Shown here: positions 49,723-58,730 of the stretch, one piece after another
Layout: every line of letters begins with the position of its first letter
How positions within the stretch are numbered: the first letter of the stretch is position 1
Origin: Vibrio sp. D404a
GTDB lineage: Bacteria; Pseudomonadota; Gammaproteobacteria; Enterobacterales; Vibrionaceae
NCBI RefSeq assembly: GCF_030248535.1
Contig: NZ_JAHGAJ010000025.1
Span: forward strand, 1 to 64,000
DNA length: 64,000 nucleotides
Direction of reading: 5' to 3'
Program-made: the position numbers and the translations under genes
Notes under the pieces: model-generated
The model's input: only the letters and a program-made list of their open reading frames with translations
Told to the model about the DNA's origin: nothing
Database searches by the model: none

Positions 49723-49754
49723 GTTTGATCCTTGTCTAGCATGATGGCGTAAAG
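49723..49754 (+). promoter_or_regulatory. ECF-type promoter upstream of a small membrane protein
   Basis: GTTTGATC (49723-49730), 18 bases, GTAAAG (49749-49754). Layout and -35 identical to the ECF sigma operon promoter; the -10 differs at one base. It points to the gene at 49870, 115 bp downstream. Confidence 0.55.
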
Positions 49755-49869
49755 AAGTTAAATAGTGGGTAGCAATGAGCTTTGGTGATAATCATAAGGT
49801 TGAATATCAGAAAGTTCGCAATTACTGACTATACTTACAATAAGGAAAACTCTAGCCAAGGAGGCGACG

Positions 49870-50151
49870 ATGGCTGTGCAATCTAAACACAACGATAGAA
49901 GCGGCCGAGTTGGTTTCGAGCATGATTTTACAACAGACCAACGTCACCGTTTTACCGAAGTCGCGAATGCGGCATTTCGCCGTCGAAAGAAGAAAGAGGA
50001 GTTAGACCGCCCTTTCTTTGAATCGGCGAGAAAGACGGTGTTTAAACCCGTTCTCAAACCAAAGAAAATGAGCCCGAGCAAACAGCGTCAGGTTGTTTGG
50101 ATTGTGATCATTGGGCTGGTCAGTTTATGGGCCATGTACATGGCAGGTTAG
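49870..50151 (+). CDS. Small basic membrane protein, 93 aa
   Basis: A 93-residue protein with a very basic N-terminal two-thirds (RRRKKKEELDRPFFESARKTVF, KPVLKPKKMSPSKQRQ) and a single C-terminal membrane segment (residues about 74-91). Strong SD AAGGAGG before the start. No family recognised. An ECF-type promoter lies upstream, so it may belong to the photooxidative-stress regulon. Confidence 0.75.
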   Translation: MAVQSKHNDRSGRVGFEHDFTTDQRHRFTEVANAAFRRRKKKEELDRPFFESARKTVFKPVLKPKKMSPSKQRQVVWIVIIGLVSLWAMYMAG

Positions 50152-51335
50152 CTTGATTGTTGATGCAAAGCTGTCACATTGCTTGGCATTGATTCACTTG
50201 GTTGTGGTTCTATTCGGTTCACATCTTCAATTAATGGCGTCGTGAGATCATCTTGGTAGTAAGCAAAACGATTCTTGCCGGAATGCTTGGCAAAATACAT
50301 CGCTTTGTCTGCACAGCGTGTCAGTTCGGCAAGGTCTGTGGCATCGGTTGGATACATCGCTACACCAATACTCAAAGTGAGGGTGCCCACTTGGTTGTTA
50401 GTTAGGTTTTCGTTTTCAAATAACCCGCTGATTCTCTGTAAAATACCATCTAGATCTTTCTTACTTCGCACATCATAAAGCATTAATACAAACTCATCGC
50501 CAGCAAAACGGGCAATCGAATAGTCGTGGTTGTGGGTGGTTCTGTCTTTGTTGCGAACGTTATTTTTCAGACGTTGTGCAAAGTGCTGCAACACGCTATC
50601 GCCAACATCGTGTCCAAAGCTGTCATTGATGGTTTTAAAGTTATCAATATCTAAGAAGACTAAGGCGGTAACGCTGTTGTTCGGGTTGATGGTATTGAGT
50701 TTCTCTATTGCCCAACGTTCAAAGCTCCATCGATTAGCAAGCCCAGTCAATTGGTCACGGTAAGCCAGATCTTCAATCCCTTCTTGGTATAGGCGCTGAA
50801 TGTAGCTGACAGCCTTGGTGTAATAGTATGAGGAGACATGACACACGGCACTCATGGTCACCAAGCTAAGAGAAAAGCGATGAGTACTGTTAAATGGCAG
50901 CGCGAATTTGGCGGGTAGTATCGCCATTAAGCAGCTGATAAAGATTAAGAAAGTTGTGCTGAGAATCAGCCCTATCCTGAACTCATTAATAAAGATCACT
51001 GCGGCAAGAATAGGGTAGAGCCATAAAACGCGATCGGGGATTGTGCCACTGTACAAAAACAGTACCACGCCTTGCACAAGCAACACACAACTCAGCAGAA
51101 TTTCACAGTAATGGGGTTCTTGTACTTTTTTGATATATATCGCGTTGATAACGGCAATAACGGCGAACATCAGCTCAAAAACGGCGAGGGTGTAATAGCC
51201 ATCTTGGTAGTAGGCCCAAGTGTAAAAAACAAACAAGGCTGTAGAGGTGAGCGAAAAGGAGTAGACGATCTTTTGTTTTCGAGTCGAACGAATATCGGCC
51301 ATCTCTTCTAGGTGTCTTCCGACCAACTTGTTCAT
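50148..51335 (-). CDS. Diguanylate cyclase, membrane-bound GGDEF protein
   Basis: A 395-residue protein (from the ATG at 51335). It has six or seven hydrophobic segments in residues about 20-180 and a C-terminal GGDEF domain starting DLAYRDQLTGLANRWSFERW. The active loop reads FAGDEFV, i.e. AGDEF in place of GGDEF, a variant known in active cyclases. The I-site is not obvious: KKDLDGIL occupies the stretch upstream. It should make c-di-GMP at the membrane. A TTG start at 51401 is possible. Overlaps the preceding gene's stop by 4 bp, convergent. Confidence 0.9.
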   Translation of the reverse strand: MNKLVGRHLEEMADIRSTRKQKIVYSFSLTSTALFVFYTWAYYQDGYYTLAVFELMFAVIAVINAIYIKKVQEPHYCEILLSCVLLVQGVVLFLYSGTIPDRVLWLYPILAAVIFINEFRIGLILSTTFLIFISCLMAILPAKFALPFNSTHRFSLSLVTMSAVCHVSSYYYTKAVSYIQRLYQEGIEDLAYRDQLTGLANRWSFERWAIEKLNTINPNNSVTALVFLDIDNFKTINDSFGHDVGDSVLQHFAQRLKNNVRNKDRTTHNHDYSIARFAGDEFVLMLYDVRSKKDLDGILQRISGLFENENLTNNQVGTLTLSIGVAMYPTDATDLAELTRCADKAMYFAKHSGKNRFAYYQDDLTTPLIEDVNRIEPQPSESMPSNVTALHQQSS

Positions 51336-51560
51336 TTTAAATGCCGTAGTGAGAATTAATGCCCTTAATATTAGGTTAAATTGCTCCAATAAATGATACA
51401 AATAACAACTAATTGTGTGATTAGTCTCTAAGTTTCATATAAATAAATCAAACAATAAGCATTTGTTCACTCAATAATATACGGGCTGTTGTTCTTCACG
51501 TCGTAACCTAAGCTTGTCCAATAAGCATGGGATTAAGTAGCAAGCGGCCTTTATTTCGCT

Positions 51561-52031
51561 TTATTCGATGACACGAAGCGCTAGGCTGACAAAGTCCGCT
51601 TCGCTGTCATCGGTTATCTGATAGCCCAACCTCTGATAGAAAGCGATCGCTTGCTGATTGCGTCTAAAGCTTGAAAGGGTGATGGTTCCGCGTTCTTCTT
51701 TGAGGGCGAGTGCTTGGATATCTCTCATTACTCGATACCCTAGCTTTCGATTTTGGTATTGCGGGAATACGATCAACAAATGCACGTGATAGGCTTGCTG
51801 GTAAGGTTTGTAGCAGACTAATCCGACTCGCTCATCTTGGTCGTGTATCCAATAAAACCAGTCCGGTTGATAGTCATTGTTTATCCGCTGCCTCTGAAAT
51901 TCATCATCCCATCCAAAGACGGCTTCAACATGGGAATAAAGCGCCTCTTTTATCACCGAAAACTGCGTCTCGGCTTCTGAAGGAAGAATGGGGGAGTAGC
52001 GTAATGGAAGTGATTCGACACCTTGTCTCAT
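51561..52031 (-). CDS. GNAT family N-acetyltransferase
   Basis: A 156-residue GNAT-fold acetyltransferase. Acetyl-CoA motif A is VFPQYQNRKLGYRVMRDIQALA (Q-x3-K-x-G-x-R variant of the usual Q/R-x-x-G-x-G/A), followed by AIAFYQRLGYQ (motif B). Acceptor substrate unknown. The start is followed upstream by an octamer tandem repeat (52050-52090). Confidence 0.87.
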   Translation of the reverse strand: MRQGVESLPLRYSPILPSEAETQFSVIKEALYSHVEAVFGWDDEFQRQRINNDYQPDWFYWIHDQDERVGLVCYKPYQQAYHVHLLIVFPQYQNRKLGYRVMRDIQALALKEERGTITLSSFRRNQQAIAFYQRLGYQITDDSEADFVSLALRVIE

Positions 52032-52049
52032 TGTTGAAAGAACGTCCCT

Positions 52050-52090
52050 GTATCTATGTATCTATGTATCTATGTATCTGTGAACCTATG
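52050..52090. repeat. Octamer microsatellite (TATCTATG) with three perfect and two imperfect copies
   Basis: Perfect units at 52051-52058, 52059-52066 and 52067-52074, then TATCTGTG and AACCTATG. It lies 20-60 bp upstream of the acetyltransferase start codon and just after the DUF465 stop. Confidence 0.88.
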
Positions 52091-52119
52091 TGTTGCTGTG
52101 ACTTGAATTCGGTTTCTTG

Positions 52120-52383
52120 TTATTTGGATTCTTCAGCAAGATGGTGGTGGCGAGATAGCTGCTTGTAAAGTGTGTCTTTCAGTTCCATGCGTTCCACTTT
52201 CAGATTGTGCATGTTGTCGTCATCGATTGGGCTACCCGAAACTTCAAGTTCGCGAATGGTGTAGTCGAGTTCGTGGTATTTCTGCATGTTATTTTTGAAC
52301 TTCGGGTCGTCGTGGTTAAGCTGAACGATATCGAGTTTGAACTCTGGGAAGTCTAGGATAAAAGCGTGGTTTTCATTGAGCAT
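52120..52383 (-). CDS. DUF465 (YdcH-type) protein
   Basis: An 87-residue helical, charged protein of the DUF465/YdcH family: FPEFKLDIVQLNHDDPKFKNNMQKYHELDYTIRELE followed by a second helix (VERMELKDTLYKQLSRH), probably a coiled-coil hairpin. Start at 52383 with GAGGA 8 bases upstream; a longer frame upstream lacks a ribosome site. Function unknown. Confidence 0.85.
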   Translation of the reverse strand: MLNENHAFILDFPEFKLDIVQLNHDDPKFKNNMQKYHELDYTIRELEVSGSPIDDDNMHNLKVERMELKDTLYKQLSRHHHLAEESK

Positions 52384-52472
52384 TCTAGTGTCCTCATTAA
52401 TGTATTTGCTTACCAGTATAGAAGCATAACCATTAAAGAAATGTGTCACTGAACGCAAAGCTCGAAAGCAAT

Positions 52473-52496
52473 AAAAAAGGGCACCAAAAGTGCCCT
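52473..52496 (-). terminator. Terminator of trhO
   Basis: Stem AGGGCAC/GTGCCCT (52478-52484 with 52490-52496), then TTTTTT on the minus strand. Confidence 0.88.
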
Positions 52497-52516
52497 ATCT
52501 ATCTCAAAAATAACAA

Positions 52517-53500
52517 TTATTTATTGTTCGCTCGCTGTTGAGCTTTCTTTTCAAGTTTTTGCTGTTTTCTTTGTTCGATCAGCTGTGCAGCATCACCACC
52601 GACGTGAGTTTCACCGCGAGCAGCAGAAAGCTGTACCTGCTTTTCACGCTCTCTAAAGCGTTGCTTCTGTTCTTCTGTGTGTTTGTCGATACACTTAGGG
52701 CAGCTTACACCTTTTTCGAAGTCAGCAGACTGCTTGTCTTCTTCAGTGATTGGTAAGCGACACGCGTTACACACGTCGTAGCCACTCTTTTCTAGCTGGT
52801 GGTTAACCGCAACACGACCATCGAACAAGTAGCAGTCACCTTCCCACATGCTCTCTTCTTCAGGCACTTCCTCAAGGTATTTTAGGATGCCGCCTTCAAG
52901 GTGGTACACCTCTTCGAAGCCTTGCTCTTTCATGTAAGCCGTCGACTTTTCACAACGAATACCACCCGTACAGAACATCGCTACCTTTTTGTGTTTAGCA
53001 GGATCTAAGTTGTCCTCAACGTATTGTGGGAACTCACGGAAAGTTTCTGTGTTTGGGTTCACTGCGTTTTTGAAGGTGCCGATATCGACTTCGTAGTCGT
53101 TACGAGTATCGACCAGTACTACATCAGGATCTGAGATCAGTTCATTCCAGTCTTTTGGTTTCACATATGTGCCCACAACATGGCGAGGGTCAATGCCCTC
53201 AACACCCATGGTCACGATCTCTTTCTTGAGCTTAACTTTAGTGCGGTTGAACGGCTGTTGCTCGTTGAACGACTCTTTATAGACAACATCTGCTAGGCGC
53301 TCATCAAGCTTGAACCAAGCAAGCAGAGCGTCGATAGACTCACGCGAACCTGCCACAGTACCGTTGATGCCTTCTTGAGCAAGCAACAAAGTGCCACGGA
53401 TTTGATTGTCGAGGAGCAGTTGAGTAAGTGGTTGGCGGATATCTTGGTAATCATCCAGTGCGACAAACTTGTAGAGAGCGCATACAACATATTGAGACAT
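52517..53500 (-). CDS. trhO: tRNA uridine(34) hydroxylase
   Basis: A 327-residue rhodanese-domain protein (YceA/TrhO) that hydroxylates U34 of tRNA with O2, a step toward cmo5U/mo5U. N-terminal acylphosphatase-like part (QEGINGTVAGSRE), rhodanese domain with VVLVDTRNDYEVDIGTFKNA and the active Cys in MFCTGGIRCEKSTAYM, and a C-terminal zinc-binding-like cysteine set (CNACRLPI, CPKC). Basic, repetitive C-terminal tail. Length typical. Confidence 0.95.
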   Translation of the reverse strand: MSQYVVCALYKFVALDDYQDIRQPLTQLLLDNQIRGTLLLAQEGINGTVAGSRESIDALLAWFKLDERLADVVYKESFNEQQPFNRTKVKLKKEIVTMGVEGIDPRHVVGTYVKPKDWNELISDPDVVLVDTRNDYEVDIGTFKNAVNPNTETFREFPQYVEDNLDPAKHKKVAMFCTGGIRCEKSTAYMKEQGFEEVYHLEGGILKYLEEVPEEESMWEGDCYLFDGRVAVNHQLEKSGYDVCNACRLPITEEDKQSADFEKGVSCPKCIDKHTEEQKQRFREREKQVQLSAARGETHVGGDAAQLIEQRKQQKLEKKAQQRANNK

Positions 53501-53879
53501 GATTTTTCCTTTCGCGAGCTGGAGCGTAATTCCAGAGCAATCTCACTTGTCAGTGAGGGATTTATAAATAGTTTTCGGCGTGAGTATAGCTAAGCTTGTT
53601 GGGGACAAAAACCAACCAAAGTTAGGGCTATATAGCACTGCTTTGAGTGTGGTCTTAGGACGTGCTGTCTAACGCTCTGAAGTGAATCGAAAAACAGATC
53701 CAAAGCTGAATCAGGAGAAACCAAAACTGTCGATTTTTTCATCTTGATGACGATCATGAAAAATCACCCCTACAAAGCGTTATCTATGTCTCATATCAAA
53801 TCATTTTAGTTACAGTTTGTCATTCCGTTACCGGGATAATAGGGTACAGCATCAACGACGATGGGGAACGGATGTGAAG
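53501..53879. other. Divergent intergenic region between trhO and the binding-protein gene
   Basis: About 380 bp. The stretch from 53817 stays open in frame with the binding protein but lacks a signal sequence, so I treat it as leader. No further motif recognised. Confidence 0.45.
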
Positions 53880-54734
53880 ATGATTAAAGTGATGGCTTTG
53901 ATCGCGAGCATGGCGGCTGCGCCACTGTTTGCTCAGCCATTGAAAGTAGCGGGTAAGCCAGACGACCAAAAGCTGCATTTAACACTAATTAAAGAAGTGG
54001 TTGCACGCTCAGACCGCTTCGACAGCATAGAATATGTTTATGCGAAGACAGGTGAACCTGCAGGTTCAAGGGTGATGGCTGACTTGGAATCTGGCAAGTT
54101 GGACGTGATCTGGACAGCGACCAGTATCGATATGGAGCAACGCTTTGACCCGGTATATTTCCCGATTTTTAGGGGCATGCTTGGTATGCGAATTGGGTTG
54201 ATCCATCAAAACGATCACAACCTGCTTGCCGGAGTTCAGAACCTTTCTGATCTGCAAAAATTTACTATCTGTTCAGGTAAAACTTGGCCGGATACCTTCA
54301 TCATCGATGCCAATAACGTCAAAACAGCGAAGTCACTTAAGTACCCTAACATCTTCGAAATGATGCTGGCAGGCAATCGTTGCCACTTCTTCGCTCGCGG
54401 TGTAATGGAACCTTTCGCTGAAGTGGAGTCGCAGCCGCATCTACCAATGGCGGTCGATACTCACATTATGCTGCGCTACCGAATGCCTTACATGTTCTTT
54501 GTGAAGAAAGGGGACAGCGAACTTCAGCAGCACCTTCTTGGCATCATCAATGACATTTTCGAGGATGGTACCTATGAGCAGATGTTCTTTGCTGATAAAG
54601 AAGTAAAGATGGCGCTGTCGCTTGCCAAGTTGGAAGAGCGCGTCATTATCGACCTCGATAACCCTTACCTGACACAACAAACTCAGGCGATACCTGAAAA
54701 ATACTATTTTGATCCATTAGCGAATCGGAAGTAA
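53880..54734 (+). CDS. Periplasmic solute-binding protein (SBP_bac_3-like)
   Basis: A 284-residue exported protein with a signal peptide (residues 1-20, MIKVMALIASMAAAPLFAQ) and a family-3-like solute-binding fold (EVVARSDRFDSIEYVYAKTG, LDVIWTATSIDMEQRFDPVYFPIFRG). Start at 53880; an in-frame ATG at 53817 would place 21 residues before the signal. No transporter genes are adjacent. Instead the next gene, 4 bp downstream, is a chemoreceptor, which suggests that this protein hands ligand information to it. Confidence 0.8.
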   Translation: MIKVMALIASMAAAPLFAQPLKVAGKPDDQKLHLTLIKEVVARSDRFDSIEYVYAKTGEPAGSRVMADLESGKLDVIWTATSIDMEQRFDPVYFPIFRGMLGMRIGLIHQNDHNLLAGVQNLSDLQKFTICSGKTWPDTFIIDANNVKTAKSLKYPNIFEMMLAGNRCHFFARGVMEPFAEVESQPHLPMAVDTHIMLRYRMPYMFFVKKGDSELQQHLLGIINDIFEDGTYEQMFFADKEVKMALSLAKLEERVIIDLDNPYLTQQTQAIPEKYYFDPLANRK

Positions 54735-54738
54735 TCAC

Positions 54739-56211
54739 ATGAATAAACTGACAAAGAAAATGGTACTGATGATCGCTGTGGTCATGGTGTTGGTGGCTGC
54801 GGTAGCACTGCCAGCGCAGTACTTTATTAGTAAGAATGCCGCAGAGTCTAAGGCGCAGCAAAATGCTTCAGAGGTGGTCTCGGAGCTTGAGGTTATCTTG
54901 CAAGAACCTGTGTACGTGTATGACAAACCCTTGGTGCAAAATATCATTGATGCCTATGCACAAAAGAACTCGATCGCGTCGATTTCAGTTCTAGACCAAA
55001 ACGGTAAGGCATTAGCGAGTGTTAACTCGTTGCCGGTCGAAACCTTATCTTCTCTGACCATTACATGGGATAACCTACCAGTTGGACAGGTGGAAATCGG
55101 TTTTAACCAACAAGCTGCGCGTGATGAGCTAGCGAGTGCGATGAAGGTCTCGTCACTTATTATGTTCAGTGTCTTTGCGATTAACCTGCTGCTTATTTCA
55201 TTGGTGCTTGACCGCAAAGTGGTTGCGCCAATCAAGCAGATGTCAGACAACATGAATGACATTGCGGCGGGTGGCGGTGATCTGACGTCAAGGGTGGAAG
55301 AGAAAGGTGACGATGAAGTGACTGAGCTGGCTGGCGCATTTAACCAGTTCGTTGCGACGGTTCAGAGCATTATTGTGGATACCGCAAAGACTACTCAACA
55401 CCTAACAGGCAATGGTCATGCAATTGCCAAGCTGCGTGATGAGATGAATGTACAGACGACGCAACAGTCAGGCCTGACTCATGAAAGCCTGAGCAAGATT
55501 GAACAGTTCAACATTGCGACGAAAGAGATTGCCTCGCACACGGAAAATACTTTGCATCAATCGAACGACGCACTGCAATTGAGCCATCGTAGCGGTCAAA
55601 CCATCGAAGTGAATGCGAAAAATATTGATGAGTTGGTTGAGAGTTTAGAGGGCGCGGCGGATTGTGCTAACTCGCTCAAAGTGAGCAGTGATGACATTGG
55701 TCGCGTTATTGAGGTGATCAAAGCGATTGCAGAGCAGACTAACTTGTTGGCATTGAACGCAGCGATTGAAGCGGCACGTGCTGGAGAAAGTGGACGTGGC
55801 TTTGCCGTGGTAGCTGATGAGGTTCGTGCCTTGGCATCGAAAACGCATGAATCTACCAACGAGATTGAGACTATTATCGAGCGTCTACAGACTGAAACAT
55901 CGGCCTCTTTTGACGCCACTCAGAAGTCGAAGAAGCTGGTAGAAAAGACCAAAGAGAGCTCAGATGAAATCCAAGAAGCGCTAACCAGTATTATTAGCTC
56001 GGTCTCATCAATCAACGAGATGGTGGATTCAGTAGCGTCAGCGTGTGAAGAGCAATCAAACGTTAGCTCTACCGTCGCAGATGACATGAACCTACTTGAT
56101 GCGAGTGCAAGCCAGATGCAAACGGTCAACGGCAACCTACAATCACTGGCCGAAGATATCTTGGGTCATACTGAAGAGCTGTCGAGTCAGATTGCTCGAT
56201 TTAAGTATTAA
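54739..56211 (+). CDS. Methyl-accepting chemotaxis protein
   Basis: A 490-residue chemoreceptor. Membrane segment 1 at about residues 7-30, a short periplasmic region of about 100 residues, membrane segment 2 at about 135-155 followed by a HAMP domain (KVVAPIKQMSDNMNDIAAGGGDLTSRV), and a long cytoplasmic signalling coiled coil whose tip is EQTNLLALNAAIEAARAGESGRGFAVVADEVRALA. Operon with the binding protein 4 bp upstream, so it probably senses ligand through it. Terminator follows. Confidence 0.93.
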   Translation: MNKLTKKMVLMIAVVMVLVAAVALPAQYFISKNAAESKAQQNASEVVSELEVILQEPVYVYDKPLVQNIIDAYAQKNSIASISVLDQNGKALASVNSLPVETLSSLTITWDNLPVGQVEIGFNQQAARDELASAMKVSSLIMFSVFAINLLLISLVLDRKVVAPIKQMSDNMNDIAAGGGDLTSRVEEKGDDEVTELAGAFNQFVATVQSIIVDTAKTTQHLTGNGHAIAKLRDEMNVQTTQQSGLTHESLSKIEQFNIATKEIASHTENTLHQSNDALQLSHRSGQTIEVNAKNIDELVESLEGAADCANSLKVSSDDIGRVIEVIKAIAEQTNLLALNAAIEAARAGESGRGFAVVADEVRALASKTHESTNEIETIIERLQTETSASFDATQKSKKLVEKTKESSDEIQEALTSIISSVSSINEMVDSVASACEEQSNVSSTVADDMNLLDASASQMQTVNGNLQSLAEDILGHTEELSSQIARFKY

Positions 56212-56239
56212 CTTTTAGCTTTACTTCGTTTTAATCATG

Positions 56240-56265
56240 AGCTCCACTTCGGTGGGGCTTTTTTA
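56240..56265 (+). terminator. Terminator of the chemoreceptor operon
   Basis: An 8-bp stem AGCTCCAC/GTGGGGCT with a TTCG loop (56240-56259) followed by TTTTTT. Confidence 0.88.
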
Positions 56266-56355
56266 TTGCCATTGATCTCTATCTATTGCCTTACTTTTTA
56301 TCTATTGCGTTAGCCTCTACTTATTGCATTGCTCTCTATTTATCGCGTTCGGCTC
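56260..56355. repeat. Degenerate 19-bp tandem repeat after the terminator
   Basis: Four units starting TATCTATTGC-like at 56280, 56299, 56318 and 56337, spaced exactly 19 bp, and a fifth weaker one before them. The array begins at the terminator's T-tract and ends about 85 bp before the LysR gene. Confidence 0.75.
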
Positions 56356-56439
56356 GGATTCGTGTCGCCATTATTGTCTAACTAAGATGATTTTCTGATC
56401 AAAACGTATAATACTGGTTTTATGATATAACTTAGGTGC

Positions 56440-57387
56440 ATGTTGATGGTAACCCTAGAGCAGCAACTTTCTCGTCTCGATTTGAATCTATTGGTCTCGT
56501 TGAGTGTGTTAATTAAAGAGCGCAATGTGACACGTGCAGCGCAAACCCTTTATCTTTCACAACCTGCGATGAGCCGAACTTTGGGGCGGTTGCGAGAGCT
56601 GTTTGATGATCCATTGTTCTACCGAGAATCTAACGGCTTAGTGCCAACCCAAAAAGCGTTAGAGCTGCAAGAGCCCTTGGAAGAACTGCTCAGGAACATG
56701 CAGAGTTTGATCGCCAAGTCGGCCTTTACGCCACAAGAGTGCGACCAGACTTTTGCGATTTCCCTGCCGCCATTGATGAGTGGTTTTGTGTGTATCCCTT
56801 TAATTACAGCACTCAAAGAGCACGCTCCAAAAGCGAGCCTTATGGAGTTCCCAGTTGCGAAAGACCCGACCCAGCAATTGGCGACAAGAGATGTGGATTT
56901 CTCGATTCATGTTGACCAGCCAGAGAATCAAACTGAATTCCCCTCTCAGCGCATTGCGACCACTTATCCGGTTTTTTATGTATCACGAAACCACCCATTG
57001 GCGCAGCAAAAAGAGGTGACACTGGATGACTGTCTGCGTTACCGCTTTGTCGATATGAGCCTAGATATCCGCTCTCCATTTGATTTGGTCAACCCGATCG
57101 ATAAGTACTTAGTTAAGCATGGAAAGCAGAGGGATGTTGCCTTTCAGAGTGGTCAGGTGAACTCCTTAGTTGAAGTGATGCAAAACACCGATACCGTGAT
57201 GGTGTCTTCCGATAAACTGTTAACCTCTGCCCATTTACATGAACAGTTGGTGCCTGTTTTGGCGATGAGACAGGAGCCTGAGTTAAGCATTAACATCTAC
57301 CTGATAGAGCACAAGCGCACGTTAAATAGTGCGCCTCACCAGTGGTTGAAAGCTCTAATTCTATCTACGCAAAAAGAGTTGTCTTAG
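56440..57387 (+). CDS. LysR family transcriptional regulator
   Basis: A 315-residue LTTR. N-terminal winged helix (LDLNLLVSLSVLIKERNVTRAAQTLYLSQPAMSRTLGRLRELF) and C-terminal substrate-binding domain. The layout (DLNLL, alternative second ATG at 56446) is of the LeuO/NodD-like subgroup. Target unknown; the downstream DUF1254 gene (57617), on the same strand, is a candidate. Confidence 0.9.
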   Translation: MLMVTLEQQLSRLDLNLLVSLSVLIKERNVTRAAQTLYLSQPAMSRTLGRLRELFDDPLFYRESNGLVPTQKALELQEPLEELLRNMQSLIAKSAFTPQECDQTFAISLPPLMSGFVCIPLITALKEHAPKASLMEFPVAKDPTQQLATRDVDFSIHVDQPENQTEFPSQRIATTYPVFYVSRNHPLAQQKEVTLDDCLRYRFVDMSLDIRSPFDLVNPIDKYLVKHGKQRDVAFQSGQVNSLVEVMQNTDTVMVSSDKLLTSAHLHEQLVPVLAMRQEPELSINIYLIEHKRTLNSAPHQWLKALILSTQKELS

Positions 57388-57616
57388 AAAGGGCGGAACG
57401 AGTGATATGCACTTGGTGCATTTCTTAGATAATTATTAATCATTTCTAGTAATGAGTTCGGTTCGTTAAAGTAGGTATCAAGTTGTTAGCCGCACTGGAA
57501 GCCAGAGTCTTGCCACACAGACCCTCGCCGCGAGCTGAACAGTTAACCTTGATGACTTATCGTTAGCGAAGAGAATGGATTTGGCTAGGTAAGTTCGACT
57601 CTAAGAGAGAAGCATT

Positions 57617-58645
57617 ATGAAAGCTATTAAACGATCTCCAATCGCTCACGTTTCAGGTGTTGTTATTGCAGGCCTGTTGATGTCGACTCCAGTGTTGGCT
57701 TCACAACCGAACGCTATCGAAGTGACAGCGGAAAATTTCACTCACGCAGAAACTGCTCGTAACTACCGCAACTGGGCGAGCAAAGGTGCGACTGAAAAAT
57801 TCGTTAAAATGCACGGCTTACCACCACGCGGAAAAGCCGCTCCTACCGTGCAAATGAACGATGACACCCTCTACGGGGTAGCAATCGTAAAGCGTGTTGA
57901 TGGAAAGGTGACGTTTTCTATTCCAGAGACAGATAACTACATGGCGGTGCAAGTTGTCACTGAGCGTGGTCACGGCCAACACTACGTCGTTGAAGATGGC
58001 AGCTACCAACTGCCGGTAGAGTCTGAGTATGCGTTTCTTCTTTACCGTTCAGGTACAGAAAATGGCATTGAAGCCGCCAAGGCATCACTGGATAAAGTGA
58101 ACTCCTCTCAGTTCAATTTTGCTACAGACTATAAAACGCAGCCGTATGATTATGATGAGGTAGAAGCTTGGGTACAGGCATTTACCAAAGAGGTCAACGA
58201 TACCAGTAACTTTACCTACACCTTCCCAAGAACGTCAGACAAGGTGTCGGATCTGCACCAATGGAACTTGGAAAATGCAGCGGGTTGGGGTGGCGCAAGT
58301 CCAGAGGCGTTTGTAGGTAATAAATATTCGAACAGTCCGAAGATGAAGGCCGATGTGTGTTACACCACCACCTTCGAAGATCCAGAAAACAAGTTCTTCA
58401 CCTCGATTACGGCTTATGATGGCGACAAGTATCTGATGGAAGGTGTGCGTAACATCAACTCTCACACCTGGGACAAGAACGAGGATGGTACGATTACCGT
58501 CTCTTTCAACTGTGGTGAAACGGCGAAAAACAACATCGATACCCAAGGACAAGATTATACCTTCACGTCGCGTCACTATGGGGTGAATCCAAAAGTGATG
58601 GAAGCAGATAAAGACCCAATCATCTCTGCTGTGATGACTCAATAG
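57617..58645 (+). CDS. DUF1254/DUF1214 domain exported protein
   Basis: A 342-residue exported protein with a signal peptide (residues 1-29, ending VLAS). N-terminal DUF1254 part (TVQMNDDTLYGVAIVKRVDGKVTFSIPETDNYMAVQVV) and C-terminal DUF1214-like part (YTTTFEDPENKFFTSITAYDGDKYLMEG, ending in a GETAKNN-containing strand). Function of these domains is not defined. Monocistronic, terminator after it. Confidence 0.82.
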   Translation: MKAIKRSPIAHVSGVVIAGLLMSTPVLASQPNAIEVTAENFTHAETARNYRNWASKGATEKFVKMHGLPPRGKAAPTVQMNDDTLYGVAIVKRVDGKVTFSIPETDNYMAVQVVTERGHGQHYVVEDGSYQLPVESEYAFLLYRSGTENGIEAAKASLDKVNSSQFNFATDYKTQPYDYDEVEAWVQAFTKEVNDTSNFTYTFPRTSDKVSDLHQWNLENAAGWGGASPEAFVGNKYSNSPKMKADVCYTTTFEDPENKFFTSITAYDGDKYLMEGVRNINSHTWDKNEDGTITVSFNCGETAKNNIDTQGQDYTFTSRHYGVNPKVMEADKDPIISAVMTQ

Positions 58646-58666
58646 AGAGTGAATCGACAGCAACAA

Positions 58667-58711
58667 AAAACGCGCCCAATAAGTTACGTAATAACCTGTT
58701 GGGCGCGTTTT
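58667..58711. terminator. Bidirectional terminator after the DUF1254 gene
   Basis: A 13-bp stem AAAACGCGCCCAA/TTGGGCGCGTTTT (58667-58679 with 58699-58711) with a 19-base loop, T-runs on both strands; it also ends the DUF2999 gene. Confidence 0.85.
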
Positions 58712-58730
58712 GTATTGGGTTAAAGCCAAA

